Positions 44,796-52,390 of a stretch of 64,000 nucleotides of DNA are shown piece by piece; the first letter of the stretch is position 1, and the number at the start of each line of letters is the position of its first letter. The DNA is from Pseudomonas brassicacearum (GTDB lineage: Bacteria > Pseudomonadota > Gammaproteobacteria > Pseudomonadales > Pseudomonadaceae). Location of the stretch: NCBI RefSeq assembly GCF_003732265.1, contig NZ_MOBK01000007.1:248001-312000 (forward strand), written 5' to 3'. A program made the translations under genes and the position numbers. A model generated the notes under the pieces. The model searched no databases. It was not told where the DNA came from and was given only the letters and a program-made list of their open reading frames with translations.

Positions 44796-45695
44796 ATGGA
44801 ACGGCAACTGGACGCTTACTGCGAACACCTGCGCAGTGAGCGACAGGTGTCGCCGCACACGCTGTACGCCTACCGCCGCGACCTCGATAAAGTGCTGGGC
44901 TTCTGTGTCAAACAGAACATCGGCAGCTGGGCCGCGCTGGATATCCAGCGCCTGCGCAGCCTGATCGCCCGCCTGCATTCACAGGGTCAATCGTCCCGCA
45001 GCCTCGCGAGACTGCTGTCAGCGGTTCGCGGGCTCTATCACTATCTGAATCGCGAAGGCCTGTGCGACCACGACCCGGCCAACGGCCTGGCGCCACCCAA
45101 AGGTGAGCGCCGCCTGCCGAAAACCCTCGACACCGACCGCGCGCTGCAACTGTTGGAAGGCGCGGTGGAGGATGATTTCCTCGCGCGACGGGATCAGGCG
45201 ATTCTGGAGTTGTTCTATTCCTCGGGATTACGCCTTTCAGAGCTGACCGGGCTCAATCTCGATCAGCTGGACCTGGCCGACGGCATGGTTCAAGTGCTGG
45301 GCAAGGGCAGCAAAACCCGTCTGTTGCCGGTCGGCAAGAAAGCGCGCGAAGCGCTGGAGCTGTGGCTGCCGTTGCGGGCCATGACCAACCCGGCGGACGA
45401 CGCCGTGTTCGTCAGCCAGCAAGGCCGGCGCCTCGGGCCTCGGGCGATTCAGGTGCGGGTCAAGGCTGCCGGCGCGCGTGAGCTGGGGCAAAACCTGCAC
45501 CCGCACATGCTGCGACACTCCTTTGCCAGCCACCTGCTCGAGTCATCGCAGGACCTGCGCGCGGTGCAGGAGCTGCTCGGCCACGCAGACATCAAAACCA
45601 CCCAGATCTACACCCACCTGGATTTCCAGCACCTGGCCACGGTTTACGACAGCGCCCATCCACGGGCCAAACGCATTAAAGGCGATGACTCATGA
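44796..45695 (+). CDS. xerC: Tyrosine recombinase XerC (Sss)
   Basis: A 299-residue site-specific recombinase that resolves chromosome dimers at dif with XerD. An N-terminal SAM-like DNA-binding domain is followed by the catalytic residues Arg146 (SSGLRLSEL), Lys170, His237 and Arg240 (HPHMLRHSF), His263 (LLGHADIKTTQ) and Tyr272 (IYTHLDF). In Pseudomonas the gene is also known as sss and affects phase variation and root colonisation. Confidence 0.97.
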   Translation: MERQLDAYCEHLRSERQVSPHTLYAYRRDLDKVLGFCVKQNIGSWAALDIQRLRSLIARLHSQGQSSRSLARLLSAVRGLYHYLNREGLCDHDPANGLAPPKGERRLPKTLDTDRALQLLEGAVEDDFLARRDQAILELFYSSGLRLSELTGLNLDQLDLADGMVQVLGKGSKTRLLPVGKKAREALELWLPLRAMTNPADDAVFVSQQGRRLGPRAIQVRVKAAGARELGQNLHPHMLRHSFASHLLESSQDLRAVQELLGHADIKTTQIYTHLDFQHLATVYDSAHPRAKRIKGDDS

Positions 45696-46399
45696 CCATC
45701 CAATTGATCACCTTCGACCTCGACGACACCCTGTGGGACACCGCCCCGGTGATCCTCAGCGCCGAAGCCGTATTGCGTGAATGGCTGACCGAGCATGCGC
45801 CGAACCTCGGGGCGGTGCCGGTGGAGCATTTGTGGGCGATTCGTGAGCGGATCCTAGGCAGCGAGCCGGGGCTCAAGCACCGCATCAGCGCGTTGCGTCG
45901 CCGCGTGTTGTTCCATGCGCTGGAGGAAGCCGGTTACGCCCATGACCAGGCCAAAGATCTCGCCGACAAAAGCTTTGAAGTGTTTTTGCATGCGCGGCAT
46001 CAGATCGAGGTGTTCCCCGAAGTCGAGCCGACCCTGGAAACCCTGGCCAAGCACTACGCCCTCGGCGTGGTCACCAATGGCAACGCCGATGTCCGTCGGT
46101 TAGGCCTGGCGGATTACTTCAAGTTTGCGTTGTGCGCTGAAGATATTGGTATTGCCAAACCGGATGCGCGCTTGTTTCATGAGGCATTGCAACGTGGTGG
46201 CGCAACGCCTGAAACGGCCGTGCACATTGGCGATCATCCGGGGGATGACATTGCCGGAGCGCAGCAGGCGGGGCTGCGGGCGATCTGGTTTAACCCGCAG
46301 GGTAAAGCGTGGGAAGCGCAGAAGGCTCCAGATGCCGAGATTCGCAGTTTGACCGAATTGCCAGCGTTGCTGGCCCTGTGGAATTCCGTGTCGGGTTGA
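45692..46399 (+). CDS. HAD-superfamily hydrolase
   Basis: A 235-residue phosphatase: motif I FDLDDTLWDT (nucleophile Asp and acid Asp), motif II VVTNGNADV, motif III lysine (GIAKPDARLFHEAL) and motif IV HIGDHPGDDIAGAQQAG. It is close to YigB, which sits next to xerC in E. coli and dephosphorylates FMN. The 4-base ATGA overlap with xerC shows coupling. Confidence 0.93.
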   Translation: MTIQLITFDLDDTLWDTAPVILSAEAVLREWLTEHAPNLGAVPVEHLWAIRERILGSEPGLKHRISALRRRVLFHALEEAGYAHDQAKDLADKSFEVFLHARHQIEVFPEVEPTLETLAKHYALGVVTNGNADVRRLGLADYFKFALCAEDIGIAKPDARLFHEALQRGGATPETAVHIGDHPGDDIAGAQQAGLRAIWFNPQGKAWEAQKAPDAEIRSLTELPALLALWNSVSG

Positions 46400-46405
46400 C
46401 GCAAA

Positions 46406-46499
46406 CCCTGTGGGAGCGAGCCTGCTCGCGAAAGCGGTGGATCAGCCGACATGGATTTTGAATATGAGGGCCTCTTCGCGAGCAGGCTCGCTCCCACAT
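46406..46499. repeat. REPIN, GGGAGCGAGCCTGCTCGCG type
   Basis: CCTGTGGGAGCGAGCCTGCT and the inverted copy ending in CTCCCACA are about 35 bases apart, just after the HAD gene. Confidence 0.85.
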
Positions 46500-46535
46500 T
46501 GGATCGCGCTGCATTTGATGCTTTTGTACCACCCA

Positions 46536-46567
46536 TGAAAAAGCCCGCAGCGACGGCGGGCTTTTTC
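46536..46567. terminator. Bidirectional terminator between HAD gene and sutA
   Basis: AAAAAGCCCGC and GCGGGCTTTTT enclose a short loop; T runs flank both strands. It lies 20 bases past the sutA stop and also faces the HAD-gene transcript. Confidence 0.88.
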
Positions 46568-46586
46568 AGCAAGCAAGGGCAGACGC

Positions 46587-46910
46587 TTAGATAGGCCGGC
46601 TGCCGTACTTGTTGTCAGGCTTCTTGGGAGGATCGGCGACCACGTTGGCCTCCACTTCCTGCACCTTGCCGCCCTTGGCCAAAAACTCTTCCATGGCCCG
46701 CGCGAGAGCATCGCGTTCCTTGTTCTTGGCTTCGACACTCGGCAGCTCATCGACCGACACCGCTGCCTTGGCTTTGCCTTTGGCGGTCGGAACGGGCGCT
46801 TCACCACCGTCGTCTTCAGCGACGTCTTCGGCCGCTGCTTCCAGACCTTCTTCGGTTTCGTCGTCGTCGCCTACTTCGAGGTCGTCGTTTTCCAGATCAT
46901 CGTCGCTCAT
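46587..46910 (-). CDS. sutA: RNA polymerase-binding regulator SutA
   Basis: A 107-residue, strongly acidic, largely disordered protein: MSDDDLENDDLEVGDDDETEE at the start, a central helix (ELPSVEAKNKERDALARAMEEFLAKGG) and a conserved tail (ADPPKKPDNKYGSRPI). This matches SutA of P. aeruginosa, which binds RNA polymerase during slow growth and favours rRNA transcription initiation. The gene lies next to yjbQ as in that species. Confidence 0.9.
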   Translation of the reverse strand: MSDDDLENDDLEVGDDDETEEGLEAAAEDVAEDDGGEAPVPTAKGKAKAAVSVDELPSVEAKNKERDALARAMEEFLAKGGKVQEVEANVVADPPKKPDNKYGSRPI

Positions 46911-47013
46911 GTTCTACCTCATGACTCTTGCGAAAAGCAGATTAGTTATAGCCCAGCTTTACCGTCTGTCGACAGCTGCCGGAAAAATTCAATAACCGTT
47001 GGTGACCAGCGGT

Positions 47014-47439
47014 TCATGCCTCTTCACCGTGCACGGTGGCAAGGACTTTACGGGCACCGCCAAAATCACGGTGCTCGCCCAGATAAACACCTTGCCAGGT
47101 CCCCAGCGCCAGTCGGCCTGCCGAGATCGGCAAACTGAGCTGACAGCCAAGCACGCTGGCCTTGAAGTGCGCCGGGAGGTCGTCCAGGCCTTCGTCGTTA
47201 TGCTCATAGCCGTCTGTTCCTTGTGGGATCAGACGATTGAAAAATCGTTCGAAGTCGCGACGTACCGCCGGATCGGCGTTCTCGTTGATGGTCAACGACG
47301 CCGAGGTATGCTGTAGCCACAAATGCAACAGACCGACCCGACACGCCTTGAGTTCAGGCAAGCCAGCGAGTAACTCGTCCGTTACCAGATGAAAGCCCCG
47401 GGGCCGTGCCCGCAGGGTAATCAGAGTCTGTTGCCACAT
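47014..47439 (-). CDS. YjbQ family protein (UPF0047, secondary thiamine-phosphate synthase type)
   Basis: A 141-residue protein from ATG 47439 (MWQQTLITLRARPRGFHLVTDEL). The family block LHLWLQHTSASLTINENADPAVRRDFE and the C-terminal LALGTWQGVYLGEHRD segment carry conserved His/Glu residues. E. coli YjbQ shows weak thiamine-phosphate synthase activity; the real role is uncertain. The frame starting at 47466 is less likely. Confidence 0.92.
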   Translation of the reverse strand: MWQQTLITLRARPRGFHLVTDELLAGLPELKACRVGLLHLWLQHTSASLTINENADPAVRRDFERFFNRLIPQGTDGYEHNDEGLDDLPAHFKASVLGCQLSLPISAGRLALGTWQGVYLGEHRDFGGARKVLATVHGEEA

Positions 47440-47609
47440 ACAGTTCTCCGCACGTTCGGGGCGCATTCTAGCGCGCTCTGGGAAAAAACAAAGGCCCTAA
47501 TATTCCTTCAATCATGTAAGCCATTGGCCGCAGAAAAACGCCCGTCGTAAACGTCCCTGAACGCGTACGAAAAAACCTTTCAGCAGGTCCTTCACTGACA
47601 AACGCCAGA

Positions 47610-47644
47610 CAAAAAAATGCCCGGCAAGCCGGGCAAGTTTTTTA
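47610..47644 (-). terminator. Terminator after amtB
   Basis: TTGCCCGG-CTT-GCCGGGCA, read on the minus strand, is followed by seven Ts. It lies 9 bases past the amtB stop. Confidence 0.88.
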
Positions 47645-47652
47645 TGCGCGTC

Positions 47653-48990
47653 TTACAAGTTGTAGCCGCGTTCGTTATGGAGTGCCAGGTCGATACCGAC
47701 AGCCTCTTCTTCTTCCGTGATCCGCAGGCCCATGACAGCGTCGAGGACCTTGAGAATGATGAAAGTGACGATCGCGGTGTAGATCACCGTGAAGCCCACG
47801 CCTTTGCACTGGATCCAGACTTGTGCGGCGATGTCGGTGACGGTGCCGAAGCCACCCAGGGACGGTGCAGCGAACACACCCGTCAGGATCGCGCCGAGGA
47901 TACCGCCGATACCGTGCACACCAAAGGCGTCCAGGGAATCGTCATAACCGAGTTTGCGTTTCAGGGTGGTGGCGCAGAAGAAGCACACCACGCCCGCTGC
48001 CAGACCGATCACCAGAGCGCCCATCGGGCCCACGGTGCCAGCGGCTGGCGTAATAGCGACCAGACCGGCGACTACACCCGAAGCAATACCCAGTGCACTT
48101 GGTTTGCCGTGAGTCATCCACTCGGCGAACATCCAGCCCAGTGCAGCCGCGGCGGTTGCGATCTGGGTCACCAGCATCGCCATGCCGGCGGTGCCGTTGG
48201 CCGCCGCAGCAGAACCGGCGTTGAAGCCGAACCAGCCGACCCACAACATCGCGGCGCCCATCAGGGTGTAACCGAGGTTGTGCGGGGCCATCGGGGTGGT
48301 CGGGAAGCCTTTGCGCTTGCCCAGTACCAGGCAGGCAATCAGACCGGCCACACCGGCGTTGATGTGCACCACGGTGCCGCCGGCGAAGTCGAGCACGCCC
48401 CAGTCCCACAACAGGCCGCCGTTACCGGACCAGACCATGTGCGCAATCGGTGCGTAGACCAGGGTGAACCACACGCCCATGAAAATCAGCATGGCGGAGA
48501 ACTTCATCCGCTCGGCGAAAGCACCGACGATCAATGCAGGAGTAATGATGGCGAAAGTCATCTGGAAGGTGACGAACACCGCCTCAGGGAACAGCGCCGC
48601 AGGACCCGTCAGGCTGGCTGGCGTGATGCCGGCGAGGAACGCCTTGTTCAGGCTCCCGAAGAACGAGTTGAAATTGATGACGCCCTGTTCCATGCCGGTG
48701 GTGTCGAACGCGATGCTGTAGCCATAAATGACCCACAGGACGCTGATCAAACCGGTAATGGCGAAGCACTGCATCATCACGGAAAGAATGTTTTTGGACC
48801 GAACCATGCCGCCGTAGAACAGCGCGAGGCCGGGAATGGTCATGAACAGCACGAGGGCTGTCGAGGTCATCATCCAGGCGGTGTCGCCGGAATTGAGGAC
48901 TGGGGCCGCCACTTCGTCTGCCGCCATGGCCAGGCCGGGCATTACGAGGGACAACAGGGCTCCTAGCCCTGCGAATTTACGCAGAGTCAT
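47653..48990 (-). CDS. amtB: Ammonium transporter AmtB
   Basis: A 445-residue trimeric ammonium channel. It has a cleavable signal peptide (to about AMAADEV, residue 22), eleven or so helices, DTAWMMTSTALVLFMTIPGLALFYGG at the start, and the paired pore histidines (HINAGVAGLI; FGVHGIGGILGAI). ATG 48990 is chosen because it starts the signal peptide; the long frame upstream covers the glnK intergenic gap. It forms an operon with glnK (37 bases apart). Confidence 0.96.
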   Translation of the reverse strand: MTLRKFAGLGALLSLVMPGLAMAADEVAAPVLNSGDTAWMMTSTALVLFMTIPGLALFYGGMVRSKNILSVMMQCFAITGLISVLWVIYGYSIAFDTTGMEQGVINFNSFFGSLNKAFLAGITPASLTGPAALFPEAVFVTFQMTFAIITPALIVGAFAERMKFSAMLIFMGVWFTLVYAPIAHMVWSGNGGLLWDWGVLDFAGGTVVHINAGVAGLIACLVLGKRKGFPTTPMAPHNLGYTLMGAAMLWVGWFGFNAGSAAAANGTAGMAMLVTQIATAAAALGWMFAEWMTHGKPSALGIASGVVAGLVAITPAAGTVGPMGALVIGLAAGVVCFFCATTLKRKLGYDDSLDAFGVHGIGGILGAILTGVFAAPSLGGFGTVTDIAAQVWIQCKGVGFTVIYTAIVTFIILKVLDAVMGLRITEEEEAVGIDLALHNERGYNL

Positions 48991-49027
48991 ATTGTTTTCT
49001 CCTGGGGCGTTGGGTTTGTGGCGGCTT

Positions 49028-49366
49028 TTAAATCGCGTCGGTATCGGTTTCGCCGGTACGGATGCGAATCGCCTGTTCCAGATTGACCACGAAGATCTTG
49101 CCGTCACCGATCTTGCCGGTGTTGGCCGCCTTGGTTATCGCCTCGATAACCCGGTCCAGATCCTTGTCGTCAATGGCGACATCGATCTTCACCTTGGGCA
49201 GAAAATCGACCACGTATTCCGCGCCGCGATACAGCTCGGTGTGACCCTTCTGCCGACCGAAGCCTTTGACTTCAGTAACGGTAATGCCCTGCACGCCGAT
49301 CTCGGACAGCGACTCGCGCACGTCGTCCAGTTTGAACGGCTTGATGATGGCAGTGACTAGCTTCAT
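49028..49366 (-). CDS. glnK: Nitrogen regulatory PII protein GlnK
   Basis: A 112-residue PII protein. The T-loop with uridylylation Tyr51 (GFGRQKGHTELYRGAEYVVDFLP) is intact, with 2-oxoglutarate/ATP-binding GKIGDGKIFV near residue 84-93. It binds and closes AmtB when nitrogen is ample. The start ATG 49366 gives MKLVTAIIKPFKLDDVRESL. It is upstream of amtB and probably under NtrC and sigma-54 control. Confidence 0.97.
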   Translation of the reverse strand: MKLVTAIIKPFKLDDVRESLSEIGVQGITVTEVKGFGRQKGHTELYRGAEYVVDFLPKVKIDVAIDDKDLDRVIEAITKAANTGKIGDGKIFVVNLEQAIRIRTGETDTDAI

Positions 49367-49466
49367 GAAAACTCTCTCCCGAATTGGTGGACTTGCCCCA
49401 GGAAAACAAACCCGTCTCAAGTCTAAGCGCAGTGCCTGGCTTTGTAACGCATCGTCGGCCTTGAAT

Positions 49467-49555
49467 GCCCGTCCGACCCCAGCTAACCACCCCGTACGAA
49501 ACACTTCCCCGTTTCGCCTGGCGCACTGCATTCGTCACAGCGACTGCATCAGTGC
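49467..49555 (-). promoter_or_regulatory. Candidate sigma-54/NtrC control region of glnK-amtB
   Basis: On the minus strand TGGGGTCGGACGGGCA (49481-49466) has the GG-N10-GC spacing of a sigma-54 promoter, though its -12 half is weak. About 45 bases further upstream an inverted pair GCACTG (49523) and CAGTGC (49550) plus repeated TGCAT elements may be NtrC sites. The 419-base gap between glnK and ubiK holds no gene otherwise. Confidence 0.3.
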
Positions 49556-49785
49556 ATGGGTTGATAGTCACTAAGCAGAAAGCTTGCCATCTCGCCAAAA
49601 ACCCCTGAATTCAATCCCTTGGCCGATACCACGAGCCGGCGCCCTCCATTACCCGCGAACTAACGCACAACAACAGTGCGCTGCCGTCCGTCCGCATGCG
49701 CGAAAAGCGTGCGCCGGCCACCCGCCGGAATTGACTATAGACACTGCGTGATACACTGCCCGCCATTGTTTCCAGGACCTTTCCC

Positions 49786-50046
49786 ATGCTCGCGCCCAAA
49801 GACTTCCTCGACGCCCTGACGGGCACCGCCTCCCGCCTCTTCAGCGGCGAAACCCCGCTGCCGAAAAGCGAAATCGAAAGCCAGTTCAAGGCATTGCTGC
49901 AGAGCGGCTTCAGCAAGCTCGATCTGGTCAGCCGGGAAGAGTTCGATAGCCAGATGGTCGTGCTCGCACGCACCCGGGCACGACTGGAGAGTCTTGAAGC
50001 CAAGGTGGCGGAGCTGGAAGCGAAGCTGAATCCGCCAAGCGAGTAA
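49786..50046 (+). CDS. ubiK: Ubiquinone biosynthesis accessory factor UbiK
   Basis: An 86-residue protein of the BMFP family: MLAPKDFLDALTGTASRLFSG, then KSEIESQFKALLQSGFSKLDLVSREEFDSQ and a C-terminal coiled coil (ARLESLEAKVAELEAKLN). It binds UbiJ and lipids in the soluble Ubi complex for aerobic ubiquinone synthesis. In PAO1 this gene abuts comM; here 2.3 kb of other DNA lies between. Confidence 0.92.
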   Translation: MLAPKDFLDALTGTASRLFSGETPLPKSEIESQFKALLQSGFSKLDLVSREEFDSQMVVLARTRARLESLEAKVAELEAKLNPPSE

Positions 50047-50076
50047 CACAGTCGATCCTACGATAAAGCCCAATCC

Positions 50077-50110
50077 ATTGTGGGAGCGAGCCTGCTCGCG
50101 ATAAGGTCGG
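50077..50110. repeat. Single REP element
   Basis: CATTGTGGGAGCGAGCCTGC begins a single copy that ends in TCGCGATAAGG. No inverted partner is visible within 150 bases, unlike the other loci. Confidence 0.7.
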
Positions 50111-50236
50111 AACGACCTTCCAGCCATTCCGGATTCAGCGCTGATTCAAGGCAGAGTCCTACAACAATCTCATCCGCCGTCCGATAGCGCCGCAAAGCTC
50201 CAGTTCCTAAGCTCACCCAATGCTGAATGTTCGGCA

Positions 50237-50380
50237 CTGGGTTTGGCGACCCGGAAGCTTAAGGCGCATTACGACCATCCGATGGCGGGTTTACTTCCGC
50301 CACATCGAGTCATGGCGGTTGTGCGTGGGAGACCTTCGGGTCTGCCGGGTTCCTTTTGCTCCGGTTCGCCAACCCGCGTA
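50237..50380 (+). ncRNA. C4-antisense-RNA-like structured leader
   Basis: A long-range helix pairs GGGTTTGGCGACCCGG (50239-50254) with CCGGTTCGCCAACCC (50361-50375), 14 base pairs with one bulge and one mismatch. Inside lie a GGCGG/CCGCC hairpin (50284-50301) and a hairpin AGACC-TTCG-GGTCT (50330-50343) with a UUCG tetraloop. It is followed by a Bro-N antirepressor-like gene. This architecture (structured RNA directly upstream, same strand) is that of phage P1/P7 C4 antisense RNA controlling ant. The family name is inferred from context and folding, not from a covariance search. Confidence 0.55.
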
Positions 50381-50382
50381 CA

Positions 50383-50436
50383 GCTGCCACCCAATCGTTT
50401 GGCGACGATTGACGGCAGCCCCTTTAGCAAAAGGAG
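50383..50436 (+). promoter_or_regulatory. Hairpin and Shine-Dalgarno in front of the Bro-N gene
   Basis: GCTGCC...CAATCG (50383-50397) pairs with CGATTG...GGCAGC (50406-50419), a 12-bp interrupted stem. It is followed by AAGGAG at about 50431, 9 bases before the ATG. Opening or closing of this region by the upstream RNA could control translation. Confidence 0.55.
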
Positions 50437-50444
50437 TTGTATCA

Positions 50445-50972
50445 ATGAATAGCAACGTCGTTTATCCGATCCCCCACGTCTTCACCCGCCACAAACTCAA
50501 TCTCCACGCCCTCCTCCTCGAAAACCAGGCCTGGTTCAGCGCCCGCGACCTCGGCCGATTGCTCCGCCTTTTCCTCGACGAACGCGCCGTCCGAAAACTC
50601 GACCCCGACCAACACCAGTCCGCGAAAATCCTCATTCACGGCGTCATCGAAGACACCCTGCTGATCAGCGAATCCGGCGTCTACGCCCTGCTGGTCTACC
50701 ACTACTGCCCCGAATACCGAGCCCTGCGCGAATGGCTGACCCACGACGTCGTCCCCGCCCTCAGGGACGCACAGCAATCGCCCACAAACGAACGCCCGAT
50801 TTTGAGCCTGCTGAACTGGCCCGAGATGTCATTGAGTTTGCTGCACTGGGATAATCAGCCGTGGATTCGGTTGCAGGATGTTCCGCATATGCTGGCAGAG
50901 GGTGAACGGCCACAGCGTGCGGTCATTGCACCGTGGTGGAAGCGAGCGTCCAGAATACTCATGGCAATCTGA
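50445..50972 (+). CDS. Bro-N domain protein (phage antirepressor-like)
   Basis: A 175-residue protein. The N-terminal part (FTRHKLNLHALLLENQAWFSARDLGRLLR; LLISESGVYALLVYHYCPEYRALREWLTHDVVPALRD) fits the Bro-N fold of phage antirepressors and BRO proteins. The C-terminal part has WDNQPWIRLQDVPHML, which may be a second degenerate copy, and there is no KilA-C domain. The start ATG 50445 has AAGGAG upstream; the longer frame runs through the structured leader and is not coding. There are no other phage genes nearby, so this is a solitary domesticated or relict gene. Confidence 0.82.
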   Translation: MNSNVVYPIPHVFTRHKLNLHALLLENQAWFSARDLGRLLRLFLDERAVRKLDPDQHQSAKILIHGVIEDTLLISESGVYALLVYHYCPEYRALREWLTHDVVPALRDAQQSPTNERPILSLLNWPEMSLSLLHWDNQPWIRLQDVPHMLAEGERPQRAVIAPWWKRASRILMAI

Positions 50973-50977
50973 ACGAC

Positions 50978-51008
50978 AAAAAAACCCCACGTTATAGCGT
51001 GGGGTTCG
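50978..51008 (-). terminator. Terminator after higA
   Basis: ACCCCACG-CTATA-CGTGGGGT with seven Ts on the minus strand lies 15 bases past the HigA stop and also faces the Bro-N gene. Confidence 0.85.
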
Positions 51009-51023
51009 TCCAGGAATTGAGGA

Positions 51024-51329
51024 TCAGGCGCAGTGCGGAAGCCGCTCAACCTGATCCCGGATCACTGCCCCTCGCTCAATCTCGGCTTTGCGCAAATCGT
51101 AAGTCGATTGCAGGTTCAGCCAAAATTCTGGGGTCGTGTCCAGACAGATAGATAGCCTTAAAGCCATATCAGCGCTGACACCCCGGCGCTGGAGCACGAT
51201 ATCGTTCACCGTTGGTGTCGAAACGCTCAATGCTCTAGCCAAGGCTGCCGCCGTAAGGCTCAGAGGCTCCAGGTATTCCTCTTTGAGGATCTCGCCGGGG
51301 TGAACCGGACGCATACCATTCTTAGTCAT
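51024..51329 (-). CDS. higA: HigA-family antitoxin
   Basis: A 101-residue XRE-type DNA-binding antitoxin: MRPVHPGEILKEEYLEPLSLTAAALARALSV and the helix-turn-helix SVSTPTVNDIVLQRRGVSADMALRLS, then TTPEFWLNLQSTYDLRKAE, all typical of HigA. It would bind HigB and repress the pair's promoter. It is 8 bases downstream of the toxin gene; toxin-first order is the rule in higBA systems. Confidence 0.93.
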   Translation of the reverse strand: MTKNGMRPVHPGEILKEEYLEPLSLTAAALARALSVSTPTVNDIVLQRRGVSADMALRLSICLDTTPEFWLNLQSTYDLRKAEIERGAVIRDQVERLPHCA

Positions 51330-51337
51330 TACTCACC

Positions 51338-51616
51338 TCAGTGATAATCGACGATTTCGACATTCTCTGGCCCGTTAAGACCCCAAACAAAGCAAATTCG
51401 CCATTGAGCGTTGATACGGATGCTGTGCTGACCTTTTCGATTTCCCCCCAGTGCCTCCAAGCGAATACCCGGCGGCGATCGAAGGTCAATCAGTACGGCA
51501 GCAGCATCAAGCATCGTCAGCTTTCGTTCCACGACACTCATAATGGCTGACCACATACGGGTCTTACCGTTGCGAAACAGGTACTCGGTCTCAGAACACT
51601 TAAAGCTAACGATCAT
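51338..51616 (-). CDS. higB: HigB-family toxin (RelE-like mRNA interferase)
   Basis: A 92-residue toxin of the RelE/ParE fold: SVVERKLTMLDAAAVLIDLRSPPGIRLEALGGNRKGQHSIRINAQWRICFVW and the C-terminal VEIVDYH. The catalytic-site Arg and His positions (SIRINAQWRICF; DYH) are kept. It should cleave mRNA on the ribosome. It is the first gene of the pair. Confidence 0.93.
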   Translation of the reverse strand: MIVSFKCSETEYLFRNGKTRMWSAIMSVVERKLTMLDAAAVLIDLRSPPGIRLEALGGNRKGQHSIRINAQWRICFVWGLNGPENVEIVDYH

Positions 51617-51620
51617 AATT

Positions 51621-51650
51621 TAAAGCTTAACGTTATGCATTAATCTTGAG
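51621..51650 (-). promoter_or_regulatory. Palindrome-rich higBA promoter region
   Basis: Just upstream of the higB ATG, AAGCTT, TAACGTTA and ATGCAT, each self-complementary, follow one another within 20 AT-rich bases. This fits an operator for HigA, which binds its own promoter. The exact -10/-35 cannot be assigned. Confidence 0.35.
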
Positions 51651-51867
51651 TGTATAACCTGAATTCACTTATGCAAATGCGCCAATGCGACTCTTGGCCA
51701 TCCCTTCAAAGCTTTAGGAAAAGGACTACCAAAGGCCTTCAGAATCCTTTTAAACACAGACGTTTCCTACGAAAAGGAGCACCAATTCTCATTGCATCAG
51801 CACCGCGCTTACCTCTTAAGCTGACCGACCTGTAAAGCCATCTTCAAATCCAAAAAAAGCGATCGCT

Positions 51868-52071
51868 ATGAAACCCGGAAAACGAAAAGCCAAACTTCCA
51901 CTCATCGCTGGATATCATGCGGAGGCACTCCGGCTGGCCGGGAACGTATCGGCTACTCAACGTCGCTTTTGTGAGGTCGCTGTGGCTTGCGGTAAAGAAT
52001 TGGAACCAAGCGGTTGGCTTGCCGGCTACAGGGCACCCGCTACGCTTGATTCGACAAAAAAAGGTGAATAA
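51868..52071 (+). CDS. Possible small protein, unknown
   Basis: A 67-codon frame (MKPGKRKAKLPLIAGYHAEAL; ATQRRFCEVAVACGKELEPSGWLAGYR). Codon third positions look moderately Pseudomonas-like, but there is no good Shine-Dalgarno and I recognise no family. It overlaps an alternative frame that continues into comM. The rest of the 774-base higB-comM interval is AT-richer than core DNA and holds no other convincing gene, only the terminator at 52135. Confidence 0.25.
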   Translation: MKPGKRKAKLPLIAGYHAEALRLAGNVSATQRRFCEVAVACGKELEPSGWLAGYRAPATLDSTKKGE

Positions 52072-52134
52072 TCTCAGCACCGTCAATGTGTCCGTTGAGG
52101 ATGCGCAGGTCTTGGCCTCACCGAAGCCTGCACA

Positions 52135-52166
52135 TAAAAACCGCTTTTTCAGGCGGTTTTTTTTCG
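52135..52166 (+). terminator. Orphan rho-independent terminator upstream of comM
   Basis: AACCGC-CTTTTTCAG-type loop-GCGGTT is followed by eight Ts on the plus strand. The only plus-strand candidate transcripts before it are the doubtful 67-codon frame or a small RNA, because higBA runs the other way. Confidence 0.82.
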
Positions 52167-52390
52167 CCCTCAATTCAGCTTCGCCGCCGTCCTTCATCAA
52201 TCCAGGCAACGTCCTACAACAACCTCATCCCGCGACTGATTACGTCGCAAATCCCCACTCCCTTACGCTTCACCCTTCAGAAAGACACTCGCAACATCCT
52301 GCGAAGATTTGGCACCTGCGCCATCACGCGCCCCCGACTACCCTTCAAAAAACCGCAGGAAGCGGTTCCCGTGAAGCTCAAGGAACGACC

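Noticed and set aside
50220..50444. N-terminal extension of the Bro-N gene
   Set aside because: The stretch folds as a structured RNA and a good Shine-Dalgarno lies directly before ATG 50445.
51917..52390. Long N-terminal extension of comM
   Set aside because: It crosses an intrinsic terminator, and ComM proteins begin at the MSLSIVHSRA position.
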